Shown here: in pieces, positions 18,754 through 27,323 of the stretch | Position numbering within the stretch: position 1 is the stretch's first letter | Layout of the letters: each line of letters starts with the position of its first letter | Assembly (NCBI RefSeq): GCF_016863475.1 | Contig: NZ_BOOY01000016.1 | Coordinates: 62,001 to 126,000 of the forward strand | From: Spirilliplanes yamanashiensis | GTDB lineage: Bacteria; Actinomycetota; Actinomycetes; Mycobacteriales; Micromonosporaceae | Reading direction: 5' to 3' | Length of the DNA: 64,000 nt | Translations under genes and position numbers: made by a program | The notes under the pieces: model-generated | Databases searched by the model: none | What the model was told of the DNA's origin: nothing | Seen by the model: the letters and a program-made list of their open reading frames with translations, nothing else

Positions 18754-18774
18754 GTAGCCTCATGATGAGGTTAC
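18754..18774. promoter_or_regulatory. Candidate MarR operator palindrome
   Basis: GTAgCCTCAT-G-ATGAGGtTAC: two 10-nt arms match at nine positions around a single central G. It lies between the divergent MarR (start 18726) and ABC exporter (start 18794) genes, just ahead of the exporter's AAAGGAG ribosome site. Location and length fit a MarR dimer site. Confidence 0.65.
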
Positions 18775-18793
18775 CTCAGCAAAGGAGCGTCCC

Positions 18794-20590
18794 TTGGAAT
18801 CCACCACCGACCGCGGGCGGGGCCCGCGCCCCACGACCTCCACCGTCACCGCCGCCGAGCGGGCGCAGGCCCGCGACGTGTCGCTGCGCCGCATCGGCCG
18901 GCTGTTCGCCCCCCACCGCGGCGCGCTCGCCGCCGTCACCGCGATCATCGTGCTGTCGTCCGCGCTCGGCATGGCGGCGCCGTTCCTGCTGCGCGAGGTC
19001 ATCGACGTCGCACTGCCGGAGCGGGACCTGCGGCTGCTCGCCTGGCTGGTCGCCGGCATGGTCGCCGTCGCCGCGGTCACCGCCGCGCTCGGCGTCGCGC
19101 AGACCTGGATCGCCACCACCGTCGGGCAGCGGGTCATGCACCGGCTGCGCACCGACGTGTTCCGGCACCTGCAGCGCCAGTCGCTCGCCTTCTTCACCCG
19201 CACCCGCACCGGCGAGGTGCAGTCGCGCATCACCAACGACATCGGCGGCATGCAGTCCGTCGTCACCTCGACCGCGACGTCCGTCGCCGCGAACCTGACC
19301 ACCGTCGTGGCGACCGCGGTGGCGATGGCCGCCCTGTCCTGGCAGCTGTCGCTCGTGTCGCTGGTGGTGCTGCCGCCCGCCGTGGTGCTGGCCCGCCGGG
19401 TCGCCCGGATGCGCCGCGCGATCACCGCCGAGCGCCAGCGCGAACTCGCCGACCTCAACGTCACCGTCGAGGAGAGCCTGTCGGTCAGCGGCGTGCAGCT
19501 CAGCAAGACGATGGGCGCGGGCGGCGCGCTCGTCGAGCGGTTCACCGCCTCGTCCGCCCGGCTCATCGACCTGGAGCTGCGCTCCGAGCTGGCCGGCCGG
19601 TGGCGGATGGCGTCCATGAGCATCCTGTTCGCCGCCATCCCGGCGGTCATCTACCTGAGCGCGGGCCTGCCGATGACCGCCGGCCGGCTCAGCATCGGCA
19701 CGCTGGTCGCGTTCACCGCGCTGCAGGCGGGCCTGTTCCGGCCGCTGATGGGGCTGCTCAGCGTCGGCGTCTCGCTGACCGCCTCGCTGGCCCTGTTCGC
19801 CCGCATCTTCGAGTACCTGGACCTGCCGGTCGAGGTGCGCGAGCCCGAGCACCCGGTGCGGCTGGCCCGCCCGCGCGGGCACCTGCGGCTGGAGGGCGTC
19901 ACGTTCACGTACCCGGGCTCGGCGGCCGCCGCCGTGGCGGGCGTCGACCTGGACGTGCCGGCCGGCACCAGCCTGGCGCTGGTCGGCGAGACCGGCTCCG
20001 GCAAGAGCACCGTCGCGGCGCTGATCGCCCGGCTGCACGACCCGACGGGCGGGCGGGTCACCGTCGACGGCGTCGACGTGCGCGACCTGTCGTTCGACGA
20101 CCTCGCCGCCATCGTCGGCGTGGTCAGCCAGGAGACGTACCTGCTGCACACCACCGTGCGCGAGAACCTGCGCTTCGCCAGGCCGGACGCCACCGACGCC
20201 GAGCTGGAGCGCGCCGCCCGCGCCGCGCAGATCCACGACGTGATCGCCGCCCTGCCCGACGGCTACGACACCGTCGTCGGCTCCCGGGGGCACCGGTTCT
20301 CCGGCGGCGAGAAGCAGCGCCTCGCCATCGCCCGCACCCTGCTGCGCGACCCGCGCATCCTGGTGCTCGACGAGGCCACCAGCGCCCTGGACACCGAGAC
20401 CGAGCGGGCGGTGCAGCGGGCCTTCGACACCCTCGCCGCGGGCCGCACCACCGTCACCATCGCCCACCGGCTGTCCACCGTGCGCGCCGCCGACCAGATC
20501 GCGGTGCTCGACCACGGCCGGGTCACCGAGCTGGGCTCGCACGAGGACCTGCTGGGCGCGGCCGGCCGCTACGCGGCGCTGGCCGCCTGA
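18794..20590 (+). CDS. ABC exporter, fused membrane and ATPase domains (multidrug/lipid type)
   Basis: A half-transporter of 598 residues: an N-terminal six-helix exporter domain ('FFTRTRTGEVQSRITND' coupling region), then the nucleotide-binding domain with Walker A GETGSGKST, signature FSGGEKQRLAIARTLL, Walker B ILVLDEATSALD and H-loop IAHRLSTV. All catalytic elements are intact. It starts with TTG at 18794 under a strong AAAGGAG site (18781-18787). Probably a homodimer at the membrane, controlled by the adjacent MarR protein. Confidence 0.9.
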   Translation: MESTTDRGRGPRPTTSTVTAAERAQARDVSLRRIGRLFAPHRGALAAVTAIIVLSSALGMAAPFLLREVIDVALPERDLRLLAWLVAGMVAVAAVTAALGVAQTWIATTVGQRVMHRLRTDVFRHLQRQSLAFFTRTRTGEVQSRITNDIGGMQSVVTSTATSVAANLTTVVATAVAMAALSWQLSLVSLVVLPPAVVLARRVARMRRAITAERQRELADLNVTVEESLSVSGVQLSKTMGAGGALVERFTASSARLIDLELRSELAGRWRMASMSILFAAIPAVIYLSAGLPMTAGRLSIGTLVAFTALQAGLFRPLMGLLSVGVSLTASLALFARIFEYLDLPVEVREPEHPVRLARPRGHLRLEGVTFTYPGSAAAAVAGVDLDVPAGTSLALVGETGSGKSTVAALIARLHDPTGGRVTVDGVDVRDLSFDDLAAIVGVVSQETYLLHTTVRENLRFARPDATDAELERAARAAQIHDVIAALPDGYDTVVGSRGHRFSGGEKQRLAIARTLLRDPRILVLDEATSALDTETERAVQRAFDTLAAGRTTVTIAHRLSTVRAADQIAVLDHGRVTELGSHEDLLGAAGRYAALAA

Positions 20591-20591
20591 C

Positions 20592-21593
20592 TCACGCGGA
20601 GCCGCGCCGGGTGACGGTGACGATGTCCGAGCCCGGCGGGCGCGGCTGCGGCTCCCCCGCGACGACGGCGACCACCGTGGCCGCCAGGTGCGCCGCGACC
20701 GCGTTCTGGTCGGTGGTGACGGTGGTGAGCGGCGGGTCGGCCAGCCGCGCGACCGGGATGTCGTCGACGCCGATCACCGCCAGGTCCGCCGGGGCGGCCA
20801 GGCCGTGCTCGCGCAGCCCGGCCAGCAGGGCGAGGGCCACCTCGTCGTTGTACGCGCACACCCCGCCGATCCGGTTGTCGCGCCAGCGCCGCACCGCCGC
20901 CGCGGCGTCGGGGGCGTCCAGCGGCACCACCTGCACGAGCGGGGCGTCGAGGCCCAGCTCGGCGCACGCGGTGCGCACGCCCTCCAGCCGCGGCTCGGCG
21001 AAGTGGCGCAGCCGCGCGTCGTCCGGGTAGGCGTACCCCAGGCGGGTGTGGCCGGTGGCCGCGAGGTGCTCGGCCTGCATGCGCCCGACGCGCTGCTGGC
21101 TGACCTCCAGCTCGCGGCGCTGCCGGCGGGAGCTGCCGAGCAGGGCGACCACGCTGGCGACGCCCGCGCCGCGCATGGCGGCGACGTCCGAGTCGGACAG
21201 CTCCTCGAAGGCGAGCACGGCGGCCGGGGTGATGGCCTTCCAGATCTCGGCCACCGGCCGGTCGCCGGGGATGACCGGGTGGATGACGAAGGTGAGGCCG
21301 CGGGCGGCGAGCGCGGTGGACAGGTTGGTCAGCAGCGCGCCCACCTCGGGGCCGACGGGCCAGTCCGGCAGCAGGCACAGCACCACGTCGGAGCGGCCGC
21401 TGCGCAGCGCGCGGGCGGCGGCCGACGGCGAGTAGCCGAGCTGCGCGGCGGCGGTCAGCACCCGCTGCCGGGTCTCCTCGGGGATGGACTGGTGCGGGGT
21501 GTTGTTGAGGACGTAGCTGACGGTCGCGCGCGAGAGTCCGGCTTGCCGGGCTACGTCCGCACTCGTCACCCGGCGACCCGGGGTCGCGGCCAT
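20592..21593 (-). CDS. LacI-family repressor of the adjacent GH3 gene
   Basis: A protein of 333 residues. The N-terminal LacI helix-turn-helix reads 'RVTSADVARQAGLSRATVSYVLNN', followed by a hinge 'AARALRSGRSD' and a periplasmic-binding-protein-like sugar domain. 'VIGVDDIPVARLADPPLTTV' is the usual C-terminal segment. It is divergent from a GH3 glycosidase, with an inverted repeat in the gap, so it probably represses that gene until a sugar inducer binds. ATG 21593 is well placed for the DNA-binding domain. Confidence 0.9.
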   Translation of the reverse strand: MAATPGRRVTSADVARQAGLSRATVSYVLNNTPHQSIPEETRQRVLTAAAQLGYSPSAAARALRSGRSDVVLCLLPDWPVGPEVGALLTNLSTALAARGLTFVIHPVIPGDRPVAEIWKAITPAAVLAFEELSDSDVAAMRGAGVASVVALLGSSRRQRRELEVSQQRVGRMQAEHLAATGHTRLGYAYPDDARLRHFAEPRLEGVRTACAELGLDAPLVQVVPLDAPDAAAAVRRWRDNRIGGVCAYNDEVALALLAGLREHGLAAPADLAVIGVDDIPVARLADPPLTTVTTDQNAVAAHLAATVVAVVAGEPQPRPPGSDIVTVTRRGSA

Positions 21594-21651
21594 GAGATGT
21601 CCGTCCCTTCGCTGCGTGCTCTTGCGATCACGGAATCACCATGCCTACCTT

Positions 21652-21680
21652 ACTGACACGCGCAAGTTACACGTGTCAGT
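21652..21680. promoter_or_regulatory. Inverted repeat, candidate LacI operator
   Basis: ACTGACACG (21652-21660) and CGTGTCAGT (21672-21680) are perfect inverted 9-mers separated by 11 nt. The right part also contains the 8-nt palindrome ACACGTGT. It sits 17 nt before the GH3 start, over the GGGAGG ribosome site approach. It differs from the TGGGAGCGCTCCCA box of CebR-type regulators. Confidence 0.55.
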
Positions 21681-21697
21681 CCCGGGAGGTTCACCGC

Positions 21698-24067
21698 ATG
21701 ACCGACTACTCCGTGCTCCTGAAGGCCCTCGACCTGCCGGAGAAGGTGGCGCTGCTGACCGGCGCCACGGCGTTCACCCTCGCGCCGCAGGAGAAGATCG
21801 GGCTCGGCGAACTGCGGCTGTCCGACGGGCCGACCGGGGTGCGGGGCCTGAAGTTCAGCGGCGGCGAGGTCGTCGCGCTGCTGCCCAACGCCACGCTGCT
21901 GGCCGCCGCCTGGAGCACGGAGACCGCGTACGAGGTCGGCCGCCTGCTCGCCGACGAGGCGCTGCGCCAGCGCATCCACGTCGTGCTCGGCCCCACGGTG
22001 AACCTGCACCGCTCGCCGCTGGGCGGCCGGCTGTTCGAGGCCTACTCGGAGGACCCGCTGCTCACCGGCGTGCTCGCCGCCGCCTACGTGCGCGGGCTGC
22101 AGGAGCAGGGCGTCGGCGCCAGCCTCAAGCACCTGGTCGCCAACGAGAGCGAGACCGACCGCAACACCGTGAACAGCGTCGTCGACGAGGCGACCCTGCG
22201 CGAGCTGTACCTGCTGCCGTTCGAGATCGCCGTCGCCGACAGCAACGCCTGGACGCTGATGGCGGCGTACAACGACGTCAACGGCGTGCCGGCCACCGAG
22301 CAGCACCACGTCAACAACGAGATCGTCAAGGGCGAGTGGGGCTACGACGGCCTCATCATGAGCGACTGGTTCGCCACCAAGTCCGCGGCGCCCGCGGCCA
22401 ACGGCGGCCTCGACCTCGTCATGCCCGTCAGCGACCCGTGGGGCGACAACCTGGTCGCGGCCGTGCGCGCCGGCGAGGTCGACGAGTCCGTCGTGGACGA
22501 CCACCTGCGCCGGCTGCTGGTGCTGGCCGACCGGGTCGGCGCGCTGGGCGAACACCGCTCCTACCCGGACGCCCTGCCCGCCCCCGAGCAGCGGCGCGAG
22601 CAGCTCACCCGGCTCGCCGCCGCCGGCATGACCGTGCTGACCAACGACGGCGTGCTGCCACTGGACCGCACCCGCACCGTGGCGCTGATCGGCCGGCACG
22701 CCGTCGAGACGATCGACATGGGCGGCGGCTCGGCGCAGGTCAACCCGCCGTACCAGATCAGCGTCGCCGAGGGGCTGTCCGCACTGGTCGGCGGCGTCAC
22801 CGTGACCGACGGCGTCGAGGTGCGCAACCGGCCCGCGACGGCCCGCGACTTCCTCGCCGACGGCGTGCGGATCACCCTGTACGACGCCGACGGCGCGGTC
22901 ATCGAGGAGCGGCACAGCGCCACCGGCACCACCATGGTCGGCTTCGACGACGAGTTCGACGCCACCGTGGCCCGCATCCGGCTGTCCGCCACCGTCCTGA
23001 CCGGCGGCCAGGTCGAGCTGGGCGGCACCGGCCCCGGCGACTGGGTCGTGCGGGCCGGCGACGACACGCTCACCTACGCCCTGCGGGTGGAGTCCGGCGG
23101 GTTCGCCGCGGAGATGCTCGCGCCGCCGTCGCGCACCGACGTGCTGCTCGCCGCGGCCGGCGAGACCGTCGAGGCCGAGGTGACGCTGCTGCCGAAGACA
23201 CCGGAGGCGCCGCTGTCCGGGGTGGGCATGTTCGGCCTGATCGCCCGCCCGGCGCCGCGCGACGCCGCCGACGTCATCGCCGAGGCCGCCCGCGCCGCCG
23301 CGGCCGCCGACGTGGCCGTCGTGGTCGTGGGCCTGACCGAGGAGCAGGAGACCGAGGCCGTCGACAAGGCGACGCTGCGGCTGCCCGGCGCCCAGGACGA
23401 CCTGGTGTCCGCCGTCGCGGCGGCGGCCCGCCGCACCGTCGTGGTGGTCAACGCCGCCACCCCCGTGCTGATGCCGTGGCGCGACGAGGTGGACGCGATC
23501 CTCTGGGCCGGGCTGCCCGGCCAGGAGGGCGGCCACGCGGTCGCCGCCGCCCTGCTCGGCGACATCGAGCCCGCCGGCCGGCTGGTCACCACGTTCCCCG
23601 CCGCCGACGGCGCCTCCCCCGCCTGGTCGGTGACGCCCGTCGACGGCGACCTGCGCTACACCGAGGGCACGTTCATCGGCTACCGCGGCCACGCCGCCGG
23701 CCGCGCCCCGGCGCCCGCGTTCTGGCTGGGCCACGGCCTCGGCTACGGCGCCTGGACGTACGCGGACGCCGGCGTGTCCGGCCGCACCGCCACCGTCACG
23801 ATCACCAACACCGGCGACCGCGCCAGCCGCGAGGTCGTGCAGGTGTACCTGCGCCCGGCCGAGGCGGACCAGCCGGTGCGCCTCGTCGGCTGGGCGGCGG
23901 CCACCGTGGAGCCCGGCGCGTCGGCCACCGTCACCGTCGAGCCGGACCCCCGGCTGTGGCGCCGCTGGGACACCGCGGCGAACCGCTGGGCCGAACTGGC
24001 CGCCGGCGGCGAGCTGCTGATCGCCCGCGGCCTCGGCGACGTCCGGGCCACCCTGCCGCTGTCCTGA
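21698..24067 (+). CDS. Glycoside hydrolase family 3 (beta-glucosidase/beta-xylosidase type)
   Basis: A protein of 789 residues without a signal peptide, hence cytosolic. The GH3 TIM barrel includes 'LGPTVNLHRSPLGGRLFEAYSEDP', KH at 144-145 and the nucleophile Asp223 in 'LIMSDWFA'. A beta-rich insert (roughly 390-520) resembles a PA14-like domain, and the C-terminus is a fibronectin III-like domain. It would cleave oligosaccharides taken up by a transporter. ATG 21698 has a GGGAGGT site upstream. An in-frame ATG at 21641 lies inside the operator and is rejected. A terminator hairpin follows at 24074. Confidence 0.9.
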   Translation: MTDYSVLLKALDLPEKVALLTGATAFTLAPQEKIGLGELRLSDGPTGVRGLKFSGGEVVALLPNATLLAAAWSTETAYEVGRLLADEALRQRIHVVLGPTVNLHRSPLGGRLFEAYSEDPLLTGVLAAAYVRGLQEQGVGASLKHLVANESETDRNTVNSVVDEATLRELYLLPFEIAVADSNAWTLMAAYNDVNGVPATEQHHVNNEIVKGEWGYDGLIMSDWFATKSAAPAANGGLDLVMPVSDPWGDNLVAAVRAGEVDESVVDDHLRRLLVLADRVGALGEHRSYPDALPAPEQRREQLTRLAAAGMTVLTNDGVLPLDRTRTVALIGRHAVETIDMGGGSAQVNPPYQISVAEGLSALVGGVTVTDGVEVRNRPATARDFLADGVRITLYDADGAVIEERHSATGTTMVGFDDEFDATVARIRLSATVLTGGQVELGGTGPGDWVVRAGDDTLTYALRVESGGFAAEMLAPPSRTDVLLAAAGETVEAEVTLLPKTPEAPLSGVGMFGLIARPAPRDAADVIAEAARAAAAADVAVVVVGLTEEQETEAVDKATLRLPGAQDDLVSAVAAAARRTVVVVNAATPVLMPWRDEVDAILWAGLPGQEGGHAVAAALLGDIEPAGRLVTTFPAADGASPAWSVTPVDGDLRYTEGTFIGYRGHAAGRAPAPAFWLGHGLGYGAWTYADAGVSGRTATVTITNTGDRASREVVQVYLRPAEADQPVRLVGWAAATVEPGASATVTVEPDPRLWRRWDTAANRWAELAAGGELLIARGLGDVRATLPLS

Positions 24068-24073
24068 CCCGTC

Positions 24074-24100
24074 GCGGCCGGGCGCGACCCGCCCGGCCGC
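24074..24100 (+). terminator. Terminator-like hairpin after GH3
   Basis: GCGGCCGGGCG (24074-24084) pairs fully with CGCCCGGCCGC (24090-24100) around a 5-nt loop. There is no T-tract, as is common in actinobacteria. It separates the GH3 gene from the dioxygenase gene, which has its own promoter-like TTACGGT and TATAGA elements just downstream. Confidence 0.6.
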
Positions 24101-24129
24101 GTTACGGTCGGTATAGAGGAGGATCACTC

Positions 24130-24954
24130 ATGACGACCACCGAGACGCAGTACGACTTCGCCGCCGCCCGCGAGGCCCTCTACACCGACGGCATCACGGC
24201 CTGCCGGGGCGCGTTCAGCACCGACTGGGCCGACCGCATGCGCGAGGACATCATGGAGCTGTTCGCCGAGGCCCTGGCCCGGCCGAACGGCGCGGTCGGC
24301 CGCGGACCCAAGCGCTACTACGTGGAGATCCACCCCGAGCGCCTGCGCGGCTTCCTCGACATCGCCACCCACCCGTGGGTCACCGGCGTGTGCGAGGCCG
24401 TCCTCGGGCCCGGCTACAAGCTCGTCGAGGTCGGCTTCGACGTGCCCGGGCCGGGCGCGAAGAACCAGCCGTGGCACCGCGACTTCCCGTCCACGCCGGA
24501 GACCTACGAGCAGCGCCGGCTGACGTCGCTGGCGTTCAACCTGACCGCCGTCGACACCGTCCCCGAGATGGGGCCGTTCGAGATCGCGCCCGGCACCCAG
24601 TTCGAGCCCGGCACCGACTTCAACCACGGCATGTTCCCGCCCAAGACCGAGTACCCGCGGCTGCAGGAGCGCGCCCAGCAGAAGATGCCCAGGCGCGGGG
24701 ACATCTCCGCCCGCTCGGCGCTGACCCTGCACCGCGGCACCGCCAACGTCTCGGACCAGCAGCGGCCGGTGCTCGTCGTCGGGTTCGTCGCGCCCGGCGC
24801 CGACGACTCGCGCAACGACCTGGTGTGCAGCCGCGCCTACTGGGACAGCCTGCCGGAGGACGTGCGGCGCCACCTCGGCGCGCGGGTCGTCGACGAGCTG
24901 ACCCCGCTGGAGCAGAAGCACACCATCGAGGGCCTGGTGATGGGCGAGCCGTAG
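24130..24954 (+). CDS. PhyH-family Fe(II)/2-oxoglutarate dioxygenase
   Basis: A protein of 274 residues with the phytanoyl-CoA dioxygenase fold. Metal ligands are His116 and Asp118 in 'WHRDFP' and distal His201 in 'LTLHRGTANVS'; Arg212 fits the 2-oxoglutarate contact. It would hydroxylate an unidentified small molecule using O2 and 2-oxoglutarate. A GAGGAGG site precedes the ATG. The hairpin upstream suggests that it is not simply part of the GH3 transcript. Confidence 0.85.
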   Translation: MTTTETQYDFAAAREALYTDGITACRGAFSTDWADRMREDIMELFAEALARPNGAVGRGPKRYYVEIHPERLRGFLDIATHPWVTGVCEAVLGPGYKLVEVGFDVPGPGAKNQPWHRDFPSTPETYEQRRLTSLAFNLTAVDTVPEMGPFEIAPGTQFEPGTDFNHGMFPPKTEYPRLQERAQQKMPRRGDISARSALTLHRGTANVSDQQRPVLVVGFVAPGADDSRNDLVCSRAYWDSLPEDVRRHLGARVVDELTPLEQKHTIEGLVMGEP

Positions 24955-24963
24955 GCCGGCCGG

Positions 24964-25371
24964 TCAGCCCTGGGCGATGTTGACCATCCAGTCGACGCCG
25001 AACCGGTCCTTGCAGGCGCCGTAGACGTCGCCCCACATCTGCTTCTCCAGCGGCATCGTCACGGTGCCGCTTGCGGACAGGGCGTCCCACCAGCCGCGCA
25101 GCTTGTCCTCCTCGTCGCCGCTCAGGCTGACGGTGATGGCGGTGCCGGGCTCGTACGGCATGCCGGGCGGGGTGTCGGCCACCATCAGGGTGAAGCCGTC
25201 GGGCGTCGTCAGCTGGCCGTGCATCAGCTTGCCGGCGACGCCCTCCTCGGTCACGCCGTACTCGCCGAAGGTGCTCGCGCGCAGCTCCCCGCCGAACACT
25301 GAGTGGTAGAACTCCAGCGCCGCCCGGCCGTCGCCGTCGAAGCTGATGTACGGGTTCAGTGTCACGCTCAT
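24964..25371 (-). CDS. VOC-family protein (PhnB/3-demethylubiquinone-type)
   Basis: A protein of 135 residues, a complete double-betaalphabetabetabeta VOC unit: 'LNPYISFDGDGRAALEFYHSVFGG' at the N-terminus and 'WGDVYGACKDRFGVDWMVNI' at the C-terminus, typical of PhnB-like proteins. The metal-binding and catalytic role is unclear for this group. GAGGAGGT lies 4 nt before the ATG. It shares its upstream region with the ABC exporter gene that starts at 25455. Confidence 0.85.
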   Translation of the reverse strand: MSVTLNPYISFDGDGRAALEFYHSVFGGELRASTFGEYGVTEEGVAGKLMHGQLTTPDGFTLMVADTPPGMPYEPGTAITVSLSGDEEDKLRGWWDALSASGTVTMPLEKQMWGDVYGACKDRFGVDWMVNIAQG

Positions 25372-25416
25372 CGCGACCTCCTCGCGAAGGGAATCCTCAA
25401 CCGCAGGCTAAACCCC

Positions 25417-25447
25417 TTGACCTGCACCGGAGTTCAGCTTTTACGGT
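25417..25447 (+). promoter_or_regulatory. Promoter of the second ABC exporter (leaderless type)
   Basis: TTGACC (25417-25422) as -35 and TACGGT (25442-25447) as -10 with a 19-nt spacer. The ATG at 25455 begins 7 nt after the -10 box, so transcription should start at or next to the start codon. Confidence 0.55.
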
Positions 25448-25454
25448 CGCTTCC

Positions 25455-27323
25455 ATGAGCATGGAGGTAGCGGCCTGGGACTCGCTGTACCGCACGATGC
25501 ACGCGCAGGAGGGACGGGCGCTGTCGCGGGTGACGCTGCGGCGCGTCGCCGGGTTCGCCCGGCCGTACCGGGGGCTGCTGGCCGTCTTCCTGACCGCCAG
25601 CGTGCTGACCGCGGCGCTGACCGTCGCCGCGCCGGTGCTGGCCGGGCGGGTCGTCGACGCGATCGTCGGCGGGGGCGGCGACACCGGCCTGGTGCTGCGC
25701 CTGGCCGGGCTGATCGCCCTCATCGCGCTCGCCGAGGCCGCGCTGGGGCTGCTCACCCGGTGGCAGTCGGCGCGCATCGGCGAGGGGCTGATCCTCGACC
25801 TGCGCACCGCCGTGTTCGACCACGTGCAGCGGATGCCCGTCGCGTTCTTCACCCGCACCCGCACCGGCGCGCTGGTCAGCCGCCTCAACAACGACGTCAT
25901 CGGGGCGCAGCGCGCGTTCAGCGACACCCTCAGCGGCGTCGTCGGCAACCTCGTCACGCTGCTGCTCACGCTCGCCGTGATGCTCACCTTCTCCTGGCAG
26001 ATCACGCTCCTGGCGCTGGTGCTGCTGCCGATCTTCGTGCTGCCCGCGCGGCGGATGGGCAGCCGGCTCGCCCGGCTGGAACGCGAGGCCGCCGACCACA
26101 ACGCGGCCATGAGCACCCGGATGACCGAGCGGTTCTCCGCCCCCGGCGCCACCCTGGTCAAGCTGTACGGCCGCCCCGACGAGGAGTCCGCCGAGTTCGC
26201 CGCCCGCGCCCGCCGGGTGCGCGACATCGGCGTGCGCACCGCCATGCTGCAGTGGGTCTTCATCACCGCCCTCACCGTGGTCGGTTCCCTCGCCCTGGCC
26301 CTGGTGTACGGCCTCGGCGGCGTGTACGCCATCCGCGGGCAGCTCGACCCCGGCACCGTCGTGGCGCTGGCGCTGCTGCTGTCGCGGCTGTACGCCCCGC
26401 TGACCTCGCTCGCCGGGGCGCGGCTGGAGGTGATGAGCGCGCTGGTCAGCTTCGAGCGGGTGTTCGAGATCCTCGACCTGAAGCCCCTCATCACCGACCG
26501 GCCGGGCGCCCGCGAGCTGCCCCCCGGCCCGGTCGGGGTGGAGTTCGCCGGGGTGCGGTTCGCCTACCCGGCCGCCGACCGGGTGTCGCTGGCGTCCCTG
26601 GAGGACGTGGTCAAGCTGGACGACCGCGGCGGCGAGGAGGTCCTGCACGACGTGTCGTTCCGCGCCGAGCCGGGCCAGATGGTGGCGCTGGTCGGCTCGT
26701 CGGGCGCCGGCAAGTCGACCATCGCCTCGCTGGTGCCGCGGCTGTACGACGTGGACACCGGCGCGGTCCGGCTGGCCGGCGTCGACGTGCGCGACCTGAC
26801 CGCCGCGTCCGTGCGCTCCGCGCTCGGCGTGGTCACCCAGGACGGCCACCTGTTCCACGACAGCGTCCGCGCCAACCTGGTCTTCGCCCGGCCCGGCGCC
26901 ACCGACGCCGAGCTGTGGGACGCGCTGCGCCGCGCCCGCCTCGACGACCTCGTCGCCGCCCTGCCCGACGGGCTGGAGACCGTCATCGGCGAGCGCGGCT
27001 ACCGGCTGTCCGGCGGCGAGCGCCAGCGCCTCACCATCGCCCGGCTGCTGCTGGCCCGCCCCCGCGTCGTCATCCTGGACGAGGCCACCGCCCACCTGGA
27101 CGCCACCAGCGAGGCGGCCGTGCAGGCCGCCCTCGGCGAGGCGCTGACCGGCCGCACCAGCGTCGTCATCGCCCACCGGCTGTCCACCATCCGCGCCGCC
27201 GACCAGATCCTCGTGGTGGAGGACGGCCGCATCGTCGAGCGCGGCACCCACACCGACCTGCTGTCACGCGGCGGCCGCTACGCGGAGCTGCACCGCACCC
27301 AGTTCGAACCGGCGGCCACCTGA
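25455..27323 (+). CDS. ABC exporter, fused membrane and ATPase domains
   Basis: A half-transporter of 622 residues. The membrane domain contains 'FFTRTRTGALVSRLNND'. The ATPase domain has Walker A GSSGAGKST, signature LSGGERQRLTIARLLL, Walker B VVILDEATAHLD and IAHRLSTI. The N-terminus carries about 35 polar residues before TM1. ATG 25455 (or 25461) follows a -10 box directly, so no ribosome site is expected. Resembles the exporter at 18794 but is not adjacent to it. The 3' end overlaps the converging SMI1-domain gene by 46 nt. Confidence 0.9.
   Translation: MSMEVAAWDSLYRTMHAQEGRALSRVTLRRVAGFARPYRGLLAVFLTASVLTAALTVAAPVLAGRVVDAIVGGGGDTGLVLRLAGLIALIALAEAALGLLTRWQSARIGEGLILDLRTAVFDHVQRMPVAFFTRTRTGALVSRLNNDVIGAQRAFSDTLSGVVGNLVTLLLTLAVMLTFSWQITLLALVLLPIFVLPARRMGSRLARLEREAADHNAAMSTRMTERFSAPGATLVKLYGRPDEESAEFAARARRVRDIGVRTAMLQWVFITALTVVGSLALALVYGLGGVYAIRGQLDPGTVVALALLLSRLYAPLTSLAGARLEVMSALVSFERVFEILDLKPLITDRPGARELPPGPVGVEFAGVRFAYPAADRVSLASLEDVVKLDDRGGEEVLHDVSFRAEPGQMVALVGSSGAGKSTIASLVPRLYDVDTGAVRLAGVDVRDLTAASVRSALGVVTQDGHLFHDSVRANLVFARPGATDAELWDALRRARLDDLVAALPDGLETVIGERGYRLSGGERQRLTIARLLLARPRVVILDEATAHLDATSEAAVQAALGEALTGRTSVVIAHRLSTIRAADQILVVEDGRIVERGTHTDLLSRGGRYAELHRTQFEPAAT

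Noticed and set aside
21641-21697. Upstream in-frame ATG for the GH3 gene
   Set aside because: It lies within the operator-like inverted repeat region and lacks a ribosome site; the ATG at 21698 follows GGGAGGT and begins the conserved N-terminus.
25455-27323. Heterodimeric exporter made with the ABC gene at 18794
   Set aside because: Both have complete catalytic motifs and lie over 4 kb apart under different promoters; heterodimeric pairs are normally adjacent with one degenerate site.
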